This document shows positions 16,823 through 25,684 of a stretch of 64,000 nt of DNA, one piece after another. Below the pieces are notes generated by a model, which saw nothing but the letters and a program-made list of their open reading frames with translations, searched no databases and was not told the origin of the DNA. How positions within the stretch are numbered: position 1 is the stretch's first letter; each line of letters starts with the position of its first letter. Made by a program: the position numbers and the translations under genes. Origin of the DNA: Bin87 sp965204395 (GTDB lineage Bacteria > Chloroflexota > Dehalococcoidia > Lucifugimonadales > UBA3495); contig OZ241987.1 of NCBI GenBank assembly GCA_965204395.1, positions 992,001-1,056,000 of the forward strand. Reading direction: 5' to 3'.

Positions 16823-16884
16823 CGCAAAACGCGGAATGGAGGTTTGGGCGGAAAAAGGAGGCACAACGATTAGGAAGTGCTCCT

Positions 16885-17730
16885 GTGCGTCTGGACCCCA
16901 CGCCCACTTACCCCTCATATCCCGATACCCCATTTTTCGACGTAGCTACGCGGCTGCTGCCTCATATTGTGGCGTTCCGAGACCTCCTCGAGGCCGGGAT
17001 GCAACCAGTGCTGTGCACCCGGACTAAGACGCCAATGTGGCGTGGGTGGCCTGACTACTTTCCGACCTTGGACGACATCGCTCACCACGATCATCGAGTC
17101 GGTCATGTCCCCGCTCGGCTCGGGCTGCTCGTCTTCGACGTAGATCATGGGACCACAATTGATATCGACGATTTCTGCCAGCGGTACCCTCCCTTGCTAC
17201 GAGTGCCGTCGAATCAGCCAGGGCGCGCGCACCTCTATTACCGGTACCCGCACGCATCCCGGATCAGACCCGGTTATTTCCAGGGGCATGGTCTGAAGGG
17301 AGAAATACGGTCCCACCACAGCTATGCCATCATGTGGGATGACACCGTAGTGGAGCTGCGGGACGCCCTCATCGATCCTGATCGCGCCTCGGGCCGCCCT
17401 CCGCTGCACTTGATCGGGGCCACTCCGCCACCCAGAAGCGTATCGGCCGATCCTCCCTTGCCCAGGAACTGCGATCCGATAATGGCATTAAACGACTCAA
17501 GTCCCGGTCTACTCCTGTGGGAACGCCTGCGCCACTGTGCATACTACATGAAGCGTGGTAAGGACCTGGCCGACTGGCACGCCCGCGTCCTCAGCGAGGC
17601 GCACCGCATCAACGACCCGGTGCATCCTGCTTTATCCTCTCGCGCGTTGCAGGGGACGGCGCAGCCCGTTGCCGATTGGATCTGGCCTGCAGTTTACGCA
17701 AAATTTAGAAAAAGTATCAAGGCAGGGTAA
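16885..17730 (+). CDS. PrimPol-like protein (bifunctional primase/polymerase N-terminal domain)
   Basis: The 281-residue protein looks like the Prim-Pol domain of mobile-element replication proteins, which makes primers and extends DNA. The metal-binding pair is in LLVFDVDHG (about residue 78), followed by GRAHLYYRYP, which carries the family histidine, and GEIRSHHSYAIMW in place of the usual GG-Y-PPS segment. No helicase domain follows. The protein ends just before an IS701-type relic, so the C-terminus may have been lost. Start is GTG 16885. Lying 530 bp from tRNA-Leu, it is likely a remnant of an integrated element. Confidence 0.6.
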   Translation: MRLDPTPTYPSYPDTPFFDVATRLLPHIVAFRDLLEAGMQPVLCTRTKTPMWRGWPDYFPTLDDIAHHDHRVGHVPARLGLLVFDVDHGTTIDIDDFCQRYPPLLRVPSNQPGRAHLYYRYPHASRIRPGYFQGHGLKGEIRSHHSYAIMWDDTVVELRDALIDPDRASGRPPLHLIGATPPPRSVSADPPLPRNCDPIMALNDSSPGLLLWERLRHCAYYMKRGKDLADWHARVLSEAHRINDPVHPALSSRALQGTAQPVADWIWPAVYAKFRKSIKAG

Positions 17731-17766
17731 GCTGGCCTGACCACACTTCTCACAGAAGGCCCAGCC

Positions 17767-18330
17767 ATGCTCACCCTGCCTGATGCCATTGTAGCCGTTC
17801 TGCCTCCCTTCGCAACGTTGTTCACCAGCCCGACCTGGCAGAAAGCCCAGCTCCTGATGGTGGGCACGATCCTGACCCCGGGTCAACGCACTGTCGCCGC
17901 GGCGCTGCGCGTGATGGGCCGCAGCGACCAGCGCGACTACGCCCGCTACCACGAGGTGCTCAATCGGGCGGTGTGGTCGTCACGTGGGGTCGCCCGCGTC
18001 CTGCTGGTTCTCCTGCTCTAGCACCTGGACCGGGGCGACGGGCCGTTGATCTTCGGCATCGATGAAACCCTGGAGCGGCGTCGGTGTCCCAAGATCAAGG
18101 CTCGGGGCATCTACCGGGACGCGGTCCGTTCCAGCAGGCATCAACTGGTCAAGGCCAGTGGGTTGCGCTGGATCTCCCTGATGTGGCTGGGCCACGTGCC
18201 GTGGGTGGGACGCGATTGGGCTCTGCGGGTGCTCACGGTGCTGGCGCCCTCGTCCCGGTACTACCAGCAACAGGGACGCCGGCACAATCCGCCATAGGCG
18301 GAACCGACTGGGCCAGGCTGTCACCGCCGA
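17767..18330 (+). pseudogene. IS701-family transposase relic
   Basis: The frame encodes the N-terminal part of an IS701-type DDE transposase (TILTPGQRTVAAALRVMG, then FGIDETLERRRCPKIKARG with the first catalytic aspartate). An in-frame TAG at 18019-18021 interrupts it. A frameshift near 18290 moves the continuation (GGTDWAR) to another frame, after which homology stops. The catalytic C-terminal half is missing, so it is a dead fragment next to the PrimPol-like gene. Confidence 0.75.
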
Positions 18331-18422
18331 TATTAAAATGTGCAAAATCGCCGAAGTGGAGTTGACCCACTCGATGGCAATGGCATCATCCGCCGACACA
18401 CTGCGGAGGTGCTTCAGACAAA

Positions 18423-19458
18423 GTGCTAAAGGTGGGTCAAGTGAAAGAGATCTACGAGTTGAAAGGAGCGGGGTGTTCGATCCGGGAGATCGCCAGGGAG
18501 TTGGACGTGTCGCGCAACACGGTGCGACGGTACCTGAAGTCTCCGGAGTCGATGCGGCCGAAACCGCGGCGTCGGCGGGCTTCGAAGCTGGATGCGTACA
18601 CGGACTACATCGACCACAGGATGTCGGAGGGGTTGGAAAACTGCGTGGTGCTGCACCGGGAGTTGGTGGCGCGGGGCTATGACGGAGGGTATTCGATCCT
18701 GAAAGGTTACGTGTCGCCGCGGCGGCAGAAGCGACAACCTGAGGCGACGATGCGGTTTGAGAACGCGCCGGGAGAGCAGGCGCAGGTGGACTGGGGGAGC
18801 CTGTCGTACATCAGCGAGGGAGGTAAGAGGCGTAGCGTCTGGGTGTTCGTGATGACCATGGGGTGGTCCAGGGCCTGCTACGTCGAGCTGGTCAGGAGGG
18901 CGGACACGGCGGCCTTCATCCAGTGCCATGTGAACGCCTTCGAGTACCTGGGCGGCGTGCCGCGCCGGTGTCTGTATGACAGCGCTAAAGTGATCACCCT
19001 GGGCAAGGACGAGGCGAAGCGGCCGATCTGGAACCAGCGGATGCTGGACTTCGCCATGAGGGTGGGCTTTGAGGCCAGACTGTGCCAGCCCTATCGGGCC
19101 CAGACCAAGGTGAAGGTGGAGAACGGGGTGAAGTACGTGCGGTTCCGCCGGAGGCGGATGGCCCAGCATCCGCTTCACCGACGATGCCGATCTCAATGGT
19201 CAGGCACTGGAGTGGTGCGATGTGGTGGCCAACGCTCGGGTCCACGGGACGACGCACCGGGTGCCCTGGGAGGCGCTGGCCGAGGAGCGACCTTACCTGC
19301 GTAAAGTGCAGGATCGGCTCACGCTGGCCCCGTATCTGCGGGCGGACCGGAAGGTGTCCCGTGACGGCTTCGTCAGTTGGGAAGGATCCCACTACGGTGT
19401 CCACTGGAAGTGGGTGAGCGCCAGGGTGTCGATGGTCTACGATTCGGTCAGTAGCTAA
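18423..19458 (+). pseudogene. istA: IS21-family istA relic (frameshifted)
   Basis: The first frame gives an IstA-type protein: N-terminal HTH (CSIREIARELDVSRNTVRRY), AQVDWGSL with the first aspartate, LYDSAKVITLG, and KVKVENGVKYVR with the glutamate. Near 19150-19165 a frameshift moves the continuation (RFTDDADLNGQALEWCDVV) to a second frame that ends at 19458. The C-terminal end and istB are absent. It is unrelated in sequence to the intact IS21-family element at 54 kb. Confidence 0.8.
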
Positions 19459-19489
19459 CTGGTCAGGGAAAATGATGATCCTATAGATG

Positions 19490-19591
19490 TCAAGCCGGAT
19501 TGCCGGACGGTCCCGCGGGATTCTGCAGGACGGAGAAGACCTCGCGCGCCACGTAACGTTTGAGGCAACGCATGACCTCGATTTTGCTCAT
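19490..19591 (-). pseudogene. possible IS110-family transposase C-terminal relic
   Basis: A 33-codon frame on the minus strand reads SKIEVMRCLKRYVAREVF, which resembles the extreme C-terminus of IS110-family transposases. Nothing else of the gene is visible. The call rests on this short stretch only. Confidence 0.35.
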
Positions 19592-19985
19592 TCTTTCTCC
19601 GGTTCAGCGGCGCATGTATTTTTTGGTTCGATGGTGGCAACAAAGTTTGACTACAAACAAGATGAAGCAGCGCCGCACTAGCCCACGGCGACCGCGGCCG
19701 CCGCCCCTACAACGCCACTTTGCCTGCCGAGGCTGCTGCGGTGCTGGGAATTGGCCACCCACCGCGACGAGGGCGCCAACCATACCCACTTTCGAATACC
19801 GCCGTTCATCGCTGCCCCGTTCCAGTTCTAATCAATCAGCACCAAATCAACCTGGCCTGCAGCATTCGCACCGGGGAGAACCGGCTTCTCAGCAGATGAC
19901 GGTTCGATTCCACCACGGTAGACCAATCAACACTGTAGGGAGAACTTTCAAACACAGGGTTCCATTGGTCGGAAAACCGGAACCC

Positions 19986-20306
19986 ATGGACCCAGCGGAG
20001 CGCCGCGCCAAAAACCGCGATAAGCGCCGTGCTTACCAAATAGAGTACCGACAGAGGCCCATTTCTTCAGAACAGCGCGAGGAGAAACTAAAGCGGGAGC
20101 GAGAGCGAGGCCGCAACAGAAGAGCCGCGCGGAAGTCTAAACGGCTGTGCCATTCGTGCGCAAACACCGCCGCCCCTGGCAAGGCACGTTGCTCATCATG
20201 CGCAGAACACCACCGTCTCCAGATGAACGCACGTAACGCTCAGCTGGACTTTACGCATTTTAAGCACCGTATGCGAAAGAGCTTTCAACTCAATGGTACC
20301 GAGTAG
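19986..20306 (+). CDS. small basic zinc-ribbon protein, unknown
   Basis: From ATG 19986 a 106-residue, strongly basic protein is encoded. An R/K/E-rich helical stretch (residues about 5-55) is followed by two CxxC knuckles, CHSC and CSSC, about 14 residues apart, then AEHHR. This looks like a nucleic-acid-binding zinc ribbon. The frame is open further upstream (to 19560), but that part has low-complexity composition and is probably not coding. It sits between IS relics, so it may be an element remnant. No function is claimed. Confidence 0.45.
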   Translation: MDPAERRAKNRDKRRAYQIEYRQRPISSEQREEKLKRERERGRNRRAARKSKRLCHSCANTAAPGKARCSSCAEHHRLQMNARNAQLDFTHFKHRMRKSFQLNGTE

Positions 20307-20423
20307 CCGGACGTTCTTGGATGTCGGCGTTGGCGCCGGACAGTTAGAAACCCTCTGACACCAGACACGAATGGCGGCGTCCCAACTTGATCGTATCCAT
20401 CCCTGCCTTCAAATTTTGCGTAA

Positions 20424-20688
20424 AGCAACATTATGCCCGTATCCGGGCGGTACAGAGGAGACTAACTGACGAGGCGGAGGACGCACGCGTAGGCTGTGGG
20501 CGAGGCGCGTCGTCCGGACCAAGACCGAGAAGACATTGGCGCTGGTTGCCCGTCGTAAAGCATGGTCCGGGGGTCCTACGGCGGCATCATTGGTGACGCC
20601 CCCATGGGGGCGATCCCGTTGGGGAGAATGGCTACAGTCCGTGGCTCCCTCCGGAGACACACCTACGCTGCGATGCTGGAGGGGTACG
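20424..20688 (+). ncRNA. candidate bridge RNA region of IS110 element A
   Basis: The 265-bp leader upstream of the transposase has no good reading frame yet aligns with the leader of element B in blocks separated by divergent stretches. Conserved blocks include a 5' hairpin GCCCG-TATC-CGGGC (20435-20448), CGTCGTCCGGAC, AGCATGGTCCGGG, and CGGCATCATTGGTGACGCCC. IS110-group elements such as IS621 encode a structured bridge RNA in the left non-coding end that pairs with target and donor DNA. Divergent stretches between conserved stems would be the guide loops. Assignment is by analogy. Confidence 0.6.
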
Positions 20689-22119
20689 ATGACAGCAAAT
20701 CAGAGGAGCGGGAAACCGGTGGAAAGGGCTACGTCGGAGCGGGAGCGCCTACCGGTAGAACTGTCCCGAGTAAACCTGAACGCGGCGGGCGTCGACGTGG
20801 GGGCCAGCAGCCATTTCGTGGCGGTATCCGCCGACCATGCCGAGCCGCCGGTGCGGGAGTTCGCCGCTTTCACGGCGGACCTGTACCGCCTGGCCGATTG
20901 GCTGGAGGAGTGTGGCGTAGAAACCGTAGTAATGGAGTCCACCGGCGTGTATTGGATACCCCTGTTCGGGGTGCTGGAAGAACGAGGTTTCCAGGTGATG
21001 CTGGCGGACCCCCGGCGCATCAAGAACGTGTCCGGTCGCAAGACCGACGTGCTGGACTGCCAGTGGCTGCAGCAACTGCACACCTACGGTCTGCTGTCGG
21101 GCGCCTTCCGCCCGGAGGACGACATCCGCCGCCTGCGCAGCTACCTGCGCCAGCGAGCCATGCTGGTGGAGTACGCTTCTCATCACATCCAGCACATGCA
21201 GAAGGCGCTCACCCAGATGAATGTGAAGCTCCAGCACGTCATCAGCAACATCACGGGCAAGACGGGGATGGACATCATCGAGGCCATCGTGGGCGGCGAG
21301 CGTGACCCCAGCAAGCTGGCCCGGTTTCGTCGCCCTGGTATGAAAGCCGACGCGGCGACCATCGCCAAATCACTGCAGGGGCACTGGCGAGAGGAGCACA
21401 TCTTCGAGCTGACCCAGGCCTTGGAACTGTACCGGTTCTACCACGACAAGATTGCGGAGTGCGATGGGGAGATCGAAGCCCAGTTGGAGCGGTTCGAGGA
21501 CCACAGCGACGGCGGGTCTCCGCCTGGGAACGGCCGGCGCAGTCAGGGCAATGCGCCTCGCTTCGACATCAGAACACACCTGTACCGGATGACGGGAGTG
21601 GACCTGACCCGCATCGACGGCATTGACGGCTTTACCGCCCTGAAGGTGATCAGCGAGATTGGCACCGACATGACCAAATGGCCCAGCGCCAAGCACTTCG
21701 CGTCGTGGCTGGGGCTGAGCCCCGACCAACGCATCACCGGTGGCCGGGTCATGAGCTCAAAAACCAAGCCCAGCGCCAACCGTGCGGCGGCGGCATTGCG
21801 TCTGGCCGCCAACGCGTTGCATCGCTCCGACAGTGCTCTGGGCGCTTTCTTGCGGCGAAAGAAGGCCCAGTTGGGCGCCCCCAAGGCCATCACCGCCACC
21901 GCGCACAAGCTGGCCAGGCTCGTCTATTCCATGCTGCGCTACGGCCAGGAGTACGTGGATGCTGGCGCAGAATACTACGAGCGTCAGTACCAGCAGCGTG
22001 CGCTACGCGCAGCTAAACGGCGGGCCGCCCAACTGGGCTATCAGTTGGTGCCCCTCCCCGACGCTGAGGACCATCCTACAGGCGTGCCCCTCAACGCACC
22101 AGCAACCGCCGCCGCCTGA
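20689..22119 (+). CDS. IS110-family transposase (DEDD recombinase) A
   Basis: The 476-residue recombinase has the N-terminal RuvC-like DEDD domain: GVDVGASSHFVAV, VMESTGVYWIPLF, and the KTDVLDCQWLQQLH pair. A central coiled coil follows, and then the C-terminal Tnp2 domain (IDGFTALKVISEIG, ASWLGLSPDQRITGGRV, and S in GGRVMSSKT as candidate nucleophile). Start ATG 20689 has GGAGGGG five bases upstream; the frame is open further up but that is the leader RNA region. It is intact and may be active with its own guide RNA. Confidence 0.93.
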   Translation: MTANQRSGKPVERATSERERLPVELSRVNLNAAGVDVGASSHFVAVSADHAEPPVREFAAFTADLYRLADWLEECGVETVVMESTGVYWIPLFGVLEERGFQVMLADPRRIKNVSGRKTDVLDCQWLQQLHTYGLLSGAFRPEDDIRRLRSYLRQRAMLVEYASHHIQHMQKALTQMNVKLQHVISNITGKTGMDIIEAIVGGERDPSKLARFRRPGMKADAATIAKSLQGHWREEHIFELTQALELYRFYHDKIAECDGEIEAQLERFEDHSDGGSPPGNGRRSQGNAPRFDIRTHLYRMTGVDLTRIDGIDGFTALKVISEIGTDMTKWPSAKHFASWLGLSPDQRITGGRVMSSKTKPSANRAAAALRLAANALHRSDSALGAFLRRKKAQLGAPKAITATAHKLARLVYSMLRYGQEYVDAGAEYYERQYQQRALRAAKRRAAQLGYQLVPLPDAEDHPTGVPLNAPATAAA

Positions 22120-22137
22120 TCAACCGAGTTAGTGGGG

Positions 22138-22399
22138 AGCAAAGTTATGCCCGTGTCCGGGCTGGGCAGAGGCGACTAACTGATGAGTTAGCCCAGGGTG
22201 TATGCTCACGGTAAGGCGTGTCGTCCGGACAAAGGCCGAGAGGGCATTGGTGGATATTACCCGATGCGGGAGCATGGTCCGGGAGTCTTACGACGGCATC
22301 ATTGGTGACGCCCCAAGCCGGGCGATCCCGTTCCATAGATTGTTCGATGTTGGCGACTCCCTCCGGCGTCGCGTCTACGCAGCCATCGTGGAGGGAATG
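22138..22399 (+). ncRNA. candidate bridge RNA region of IS110 element B
   Basis: This leader shares the 5' hairpin GCCCG-TGTC-CGGGC (22149-22162) with element A, where the loop base differs but the stem is kept. It also shares the conserved blocks GTCGTCCGGAC, AGCATGGTCCGGGAG and CGGCATCATTGGTGACGCCC. A second hairpin CTAACT/AGTTAG at about 22177-22192 is found only here. The block pattern points to a structured RNA rather than coding DNA. Confidence 0.6.
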
Positions 22400-23782
22400 A
22401 TGAGCGAACGCCAGAACAGCGCAAAACCGAAGGGGTTGTCCCAACTGAACCTGAACGCGGCGGGCATCGACGTGGGGGCCACCAGTCACTACGTGGCGGT
22501 GCCCGCTGACCGGTCGGAGCAGCCGGTGCAAGAGTTTGAGGCTTTCACGGCGGACCTGTACCGTCTTGCGGATTGGCTCACCCAGTGCGGCGTGGAAACC
22601 GTGGTCATGGAGTCCACCGGCGTGTACTGGATACCGCTGTTCGGGGTCCTCGAGGAACGCGGCTTCCAGGTGATGCTGGTGGACCCCAGGCGCATCAAGA
22701 ACGTGCCGGGTCGGAAGACCGATGTGGCGGATTGCCAGTGGCTGCAGCAACTGCACACCTACGGCCTGCTGTCGGGAGCCTTCCGTCCCGACGGGGACAT
22801 CCGGCGTCTGCGCAGCTACCTGCGGCAGCGAGCCATGCTGGTGGAATACGCCTCCTACCACGTCCAGCACATGCAGAAGGCGCTCACCCAGATGAACGTG
22901 AAGTTGCAGCACGTGATCCGGGACATCACCGGCAAGACCGGCATGGACATCATGGAGGCTATCGTCAGGGGCGAGCGGAACCCCCGCCGGCTGGCGCGTC
23001 TGCGCGACCGACGGATCAAGGCCGACGAGAAAACCATCGCCAGGTCGCTGCGGGGGCACTGGCGCGAAGAGCACATCTTCGAGTTGACCCAGGCCCTGGA
23101 ACTGTACCGGTTCTATCACGACAAGATTGCCGAGTGCGACCGTGAGATCGAAGCCCAGTTGGAGCGGTTCGAGGACCGCAGCGACGGCGAACCTCCGCCT
23201 CCCAACGGCAAGAAGCGCAATCAGAAGAACGCGCCCAGCTTCGACGTCCAGGGCCATCTGTACCGGATGACTGGGGTGGACCTGACCCGCATCGACGGTG
23301 TGGACGGCTACACCGCCCTCAAGGTGATCAGCGAAGTCGGCACGGACATGACCAAATGGCCCAGCGCCAAGCACTTCGCCTCCTGGCTGGGGCTGAGCCC
23401 CCACAACCGCATCACCGGCGGCCGGGTCATCAGCTCAAAGACCAAACCCAGCGCCAACCGTGCGGCCGCGGCATTACGGCTGGCGGCCAACGCCCTGCAC
23501 CGCTCGGACAGCGCTTTGGGCGCCTTCCTGCGCCGGAAGAAAGCGCACCTGGGCGCGCCCAAGGCCATCACCGCCACTGCACACAAGCTGGCCAGGCTCA
23601 TCTACTCCATGCTGCGCTACGGCCAGGAGTACGTCGATGCTGGTGCCGAATACTACGAAACTCAGTATCAGCAGCGAGCTTTGCGTGTAGCCAAGCTCCG
23701 GGCCGCCCAACTCGGCTATCAACTGGTGCCCATGCCCGATGACCGTACTTCGGGACTGCCCCGCAGATCCGAGGCGGCATGA
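22400..23782 (+). CDS. IS110-family transposase (DEDD recombinase) B
   Basis: The 460-residue protein is homologous to transposase A throughout: GIDVGATSHYVAV, VMESTGVYWIPLF, KTDVADCQWLQQLH and GGRVISSKTKPSANR. Start ATG 22400 follows GGAGGG by four bases. All family motifs are intact. Identity to A is high, but substitutions are spread over the whole length. Confidence 0.93.
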   Translation: MSERQNSAKPKGLSQLNLNAAGIDVGATSHYVAVPADRSEQPVQEFEAFTADLYRLADWLTQCGVETVVMESTGVYWIPLFGVLEERGFQVMLVDPRRIKNVPGRKTDVADCQWLQQLHTYGLLSGAFRPDGDIRRLRSYLRQRAMLVEYASYHVQHMQKALTQMNVKLQHVIRDITGKTGMDIMEAIVRGERNPRRLARLRDRRIKADEKTIARSLRGHWREEHIFELTQALELYRFYHDKIAECDREIEAQLERFEDRSDGEPPPPNGKKRNQKNAPSFDVQGHLYRMTGVDLTRIDGVDGYTALKVISEVGTDMTKWPSAKHFASWLGLSPHNRITGGRVISSKTKPSANRAAAALRLAANALHRSDSALGAFLRRKKAHLGAPKAITATAHKLARLIYSMLRYGQEYVDAGAEYYETQYQQRALRVAKLRAAQLGYQLVPMPDDRTSGLPRRSEAA

Positions 23783-24219
23783 CTCTCCCGGTTAGCCCAT
23801 AGTCCAGGCTCAGACGAGTGGAACCGCGAGCGCGACGCCAGCGGATGAGCCGACCTCGCCAGCCTAATCATCACTAGGCCACGCTAGCCGCGCCGCAGGC
23901 GACCAACGCGACGCTAAGCCGTGAGCAAGGGGGCGAGGACCGTAGTCGTGAGCTGAAAGCCGAACTCCGGCGGCTCCGCGACGGCTGACGACTATGCCTA
24001 ACCCGTCTTGCTTCAGTCCCCCAAGTCCCCGTTTTCGCCTGGTGCTTGAAAATCAAGCATCTCGCGCCATCGCGGTAAGCCGTGATAGGAAGTCGCCCAC
24101 CGTGAACGCCAGTAATGACCGGCGTGGCGCGACTGCACGCGATTGGTTTCCGAAATGTCTCGTTTTGGCGTTGTATCATTGATGCCAAATTCGCAGAAAA
24201 ACACGGGGATTACGAAAAT
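23783..24219. other. non-coding gap before the CBASS operon
   Basis: No convincing gene is seen. The first part is probably the right end of IS110 element B. A frame upstream of the CD-NTase start (24115-24219) is open but lacks family similarity. The CBASS promoter is expected here but no clear -35/-10 pair stands out. Confidence 0.4.
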
Positions 24220-25098
24220 ATGCTCATACCGGAATCCAAGTTGAGCGCGTGGTCTCACCACGGGCCGCAACAAGCATCAATCAGGACTCACGAGACTATC
24301 CGAAGGGCACTGGACAATCACCAGTGGCCGCAGGGGATGAGCTACGACTTCTACCTCCAGGGTTCGTACCACAACGACACCAACCTCACCGGAGACAGCG
24401 ACGTTGACGTCGTGCTGGAGCTGAAATCCGATTTCCGGCACGATCTGAGCACGCTTTCCCAGCAGGAACGAAACCTCCTGTTATCGTCGTTCGAGACGCC
24501 GGCCTACGACTGGAACGATTTCAGACGTGAAACTTTGAAGGCTCTGGCGGGAAGTTTTGGGAAAGCCCTGGTGGGCCAGGGGAATAAGTCCGTCAGGTTG
24601 AAAGGCGCCTCCCAAAGACTGACCGCCGACGTGGTGGTGTGCATCGAGTACCGGAGGTATACGTCACGCCACTCCTACATACCGGGGATTGCGTTCCAAG
24701 CCCTGAAGGACAAGCACTGGGTGTTCAATTTCCCCAAACTCCACCACGACAACGGAGCGGAAAAGGGCAGGCGCACCGGAGACCGTTACAAGCGGACCGT
24801 GCGAATGTTCAAGAGCGCCAGGAACCACTTGGAATCGACTAACCAAATCGGTTCCAAGACAGCTCCGTCCTATTTCTTGGAATGTCTGCTCTACAACGCC
24901 CCCGACTCGGCGTATCAATCGGGATTCCAGGACACCTTCCGTTCAATCGTCAATTGGATGACCCAAACCGACCTGCAAAACCTCGTCTGCCAGAACGAAC
25001 AGCAGCACTTGTTCGGCGGGAGTCAGGAGCAATGGTCCGTGAAGTCCGCCAAGACGCTCGCGAAACAGCTTGGCAGTCTGTGGGACAACTGGAGTTAG
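24220..25098 (+). CDS. CBASS CD-NTase (cyclic oligonucleotide synthase)
   Basis: The 292-residue protein is a CD-NTase, which makes a cyclic nucleotide alarm signal upon phage infection. The active site is clear: YLQGSYHNDTN with the G-S pair at residues 48-49, GDSDVDVV carrying the two metal aspartates at D61 and D63, and a third at D137 in LTADVVVCIEYRRY. The N-terminus (LIPESKLSAWS, then a helix with IRTHETIRRAL) is that of the Cap15-associated cyclases. ATG 24220 is chosen over an upstream start at 24115 because the homologous part begins there and a GGGGA motif precedes it. The effector gene cap15 starts 4 bp after the stop, so the two form an operon. No Cap2/Cap3 genes are present, which makes this a type I CBASS. 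Confidence 0.92.
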   Translation: MLIPESKLSAWSHHGPQQASIRTHETIRRALDNHQWPQGMSYDFYLQGSYHNDTNLTGDSDVDVVLELKSDFRHDLSTLSQQERNLLLSSFETPAYDWNDFRRETLKALAGSFGKALVGQGNKSVRLKGASQRLTADVVVCIEYRRYTSRHSYIPGIAFQALKDKHWVFNFPKLHHDNGAEKGRRTGDRYKRTVRMFKSARNHLESTNQIGSKTAPSYFLECLLYNAPDSAYQSGFQDTFRSIVNWMTQTDLQNLVCQNEQQHLFGGSQEQWSVKSAKTLAKQLGSLWDNWS

Positions 25099-25102
25099 AC
25101 CG

Positions 25103-25684
25103 GTGAGACTGCACTCGTACGAGTCGGAGGAAAGGGGGAGAGTAACCATCGCGCTGTTCGCGGCCAGCATCCTGCTGGTCTGGCTGATGGACGCGGCGTT
25201 GAGCGCAGCCAGCTTCAATCCCCAGTGGTGGTTGAGCGTTCCGTCATTCGGAGGCATTTATGCAGTCCTGTACTGGCTGTTCGACAACCACGTGTGGAGA
25301 TGGAGACTGTGGCGGCGTCTAGGGCTCCTGAAGGTCCCGGACCTCAACGGGAATTGGTCGGGAAACGTCGTTTCTTCTTACGGCAACGGTTCGGTTCACG
25401 AAGTCACGATTTCCATAACTCAGAGATGGTCAAAGTTGCTGGTCAGATTCGAAACCGAGCAATCGCAGTCGCACAGCATTTCGGGCACTCTGAAAGTCGC
25501 CGACGTTGCCAACCCCGAACTCTCTTACCTGTACATCAACCAGCCCAAGCCGTCGGCTCCGCGCGCGATGGACATTCACGGGGGCACAGCCACCCTGGAG
25601 TTAAAGGGAACCGTTCTTGAAGGCGACTACTACACGGGGCGGGGAAGAATGACCTACGGGTCCATAAGGTTGACCAGGATCTAG
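25103..25684 (+). CDS. cap15: CBASS effector Cap15 (two TM helices plus beta-barrel)
   Basis: Cap15 is a membrane effector whose beta-barrel binds a cyclic dinucleotide and then disrupts the inner membrane. This 193-residue protein has two predicted transmembrane helices (about residues 13-32 and 43-62) and then the barrel: LNGNWSGNVVSSY, ITQRWSKLLVRFETEQSQSHS, LSYLYINQPKP, DIHGGTATLEL and GDYYTGRGRMTYGSI. These are the typical conserved strands. The start is GTG 25103 with GGAG eight bases upstream, inside the intercistronic gap after the CD-NTase stop. Length fits known Cap15 proteins. Confidence 0.9.
   Translation: MRLHSYESEERGRVTIALFAASILLVWLMDAALSAASFNPQWWLSVPSFGGIYAVLYWLFDNHVWRWRLWRRLGLLKVPDLNGNWSGNVVSSYGNGSVHEVTISITQRWSKLLVRFETEQSQSHSISGTLKVADVANPELSYLYINQPKPSAPRAMDIHGGTATLELKGTVLEGDYYTGRGRMTYGSIRLTRI

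Larger units (their letters stand above)
20424..22137 (+). mobile_element. IS110-family element A (left copy of a tandem pair)
   Basis: The element comprises about 265 bp of 5' non-coding DNA, a 476-codon transposase and a short 3' end. Its left boundary is set by similarity with the second copy, which begins with an AGCAA(A/C) motif at 20424 and 22138. IS110 elements lack terminal inverted repeats, and none are seen. The next element starts directly after its 3' end. The two transposases differ at many residues, so the pair is not a recent duplication. Confidence 0.75.
22138..23782 (+). mobile_element. IS110-family element B (right copy of the tandem pair)
   Basis: It begins where element A ends and has the same plan: a leader of about 260 bp and an intact transposase. 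The right boundary is not defined by repeats; the sequence just after the stop (a GGTTAGCCC motif) resembles the segment after the stop of A (a GAGTTAGTG motif). Tandem placement suggests that A's end or leader was a target for B, or that both chose the same site. Confidence 0.72.

Noticed and set aside
22145..23404. Long minus-strand open frame of 419 codons opposite IS110 transposase B
   Set aside because: A shadow of the GC-rich transposase frame; a similar shadow lies opposite copy A.
20424..23782. Recent tandem duplication of one IS110 element
   Set aside because: The transposases and leaders differ at many scattered positions, so these are two related elements, not a fresh duplication.
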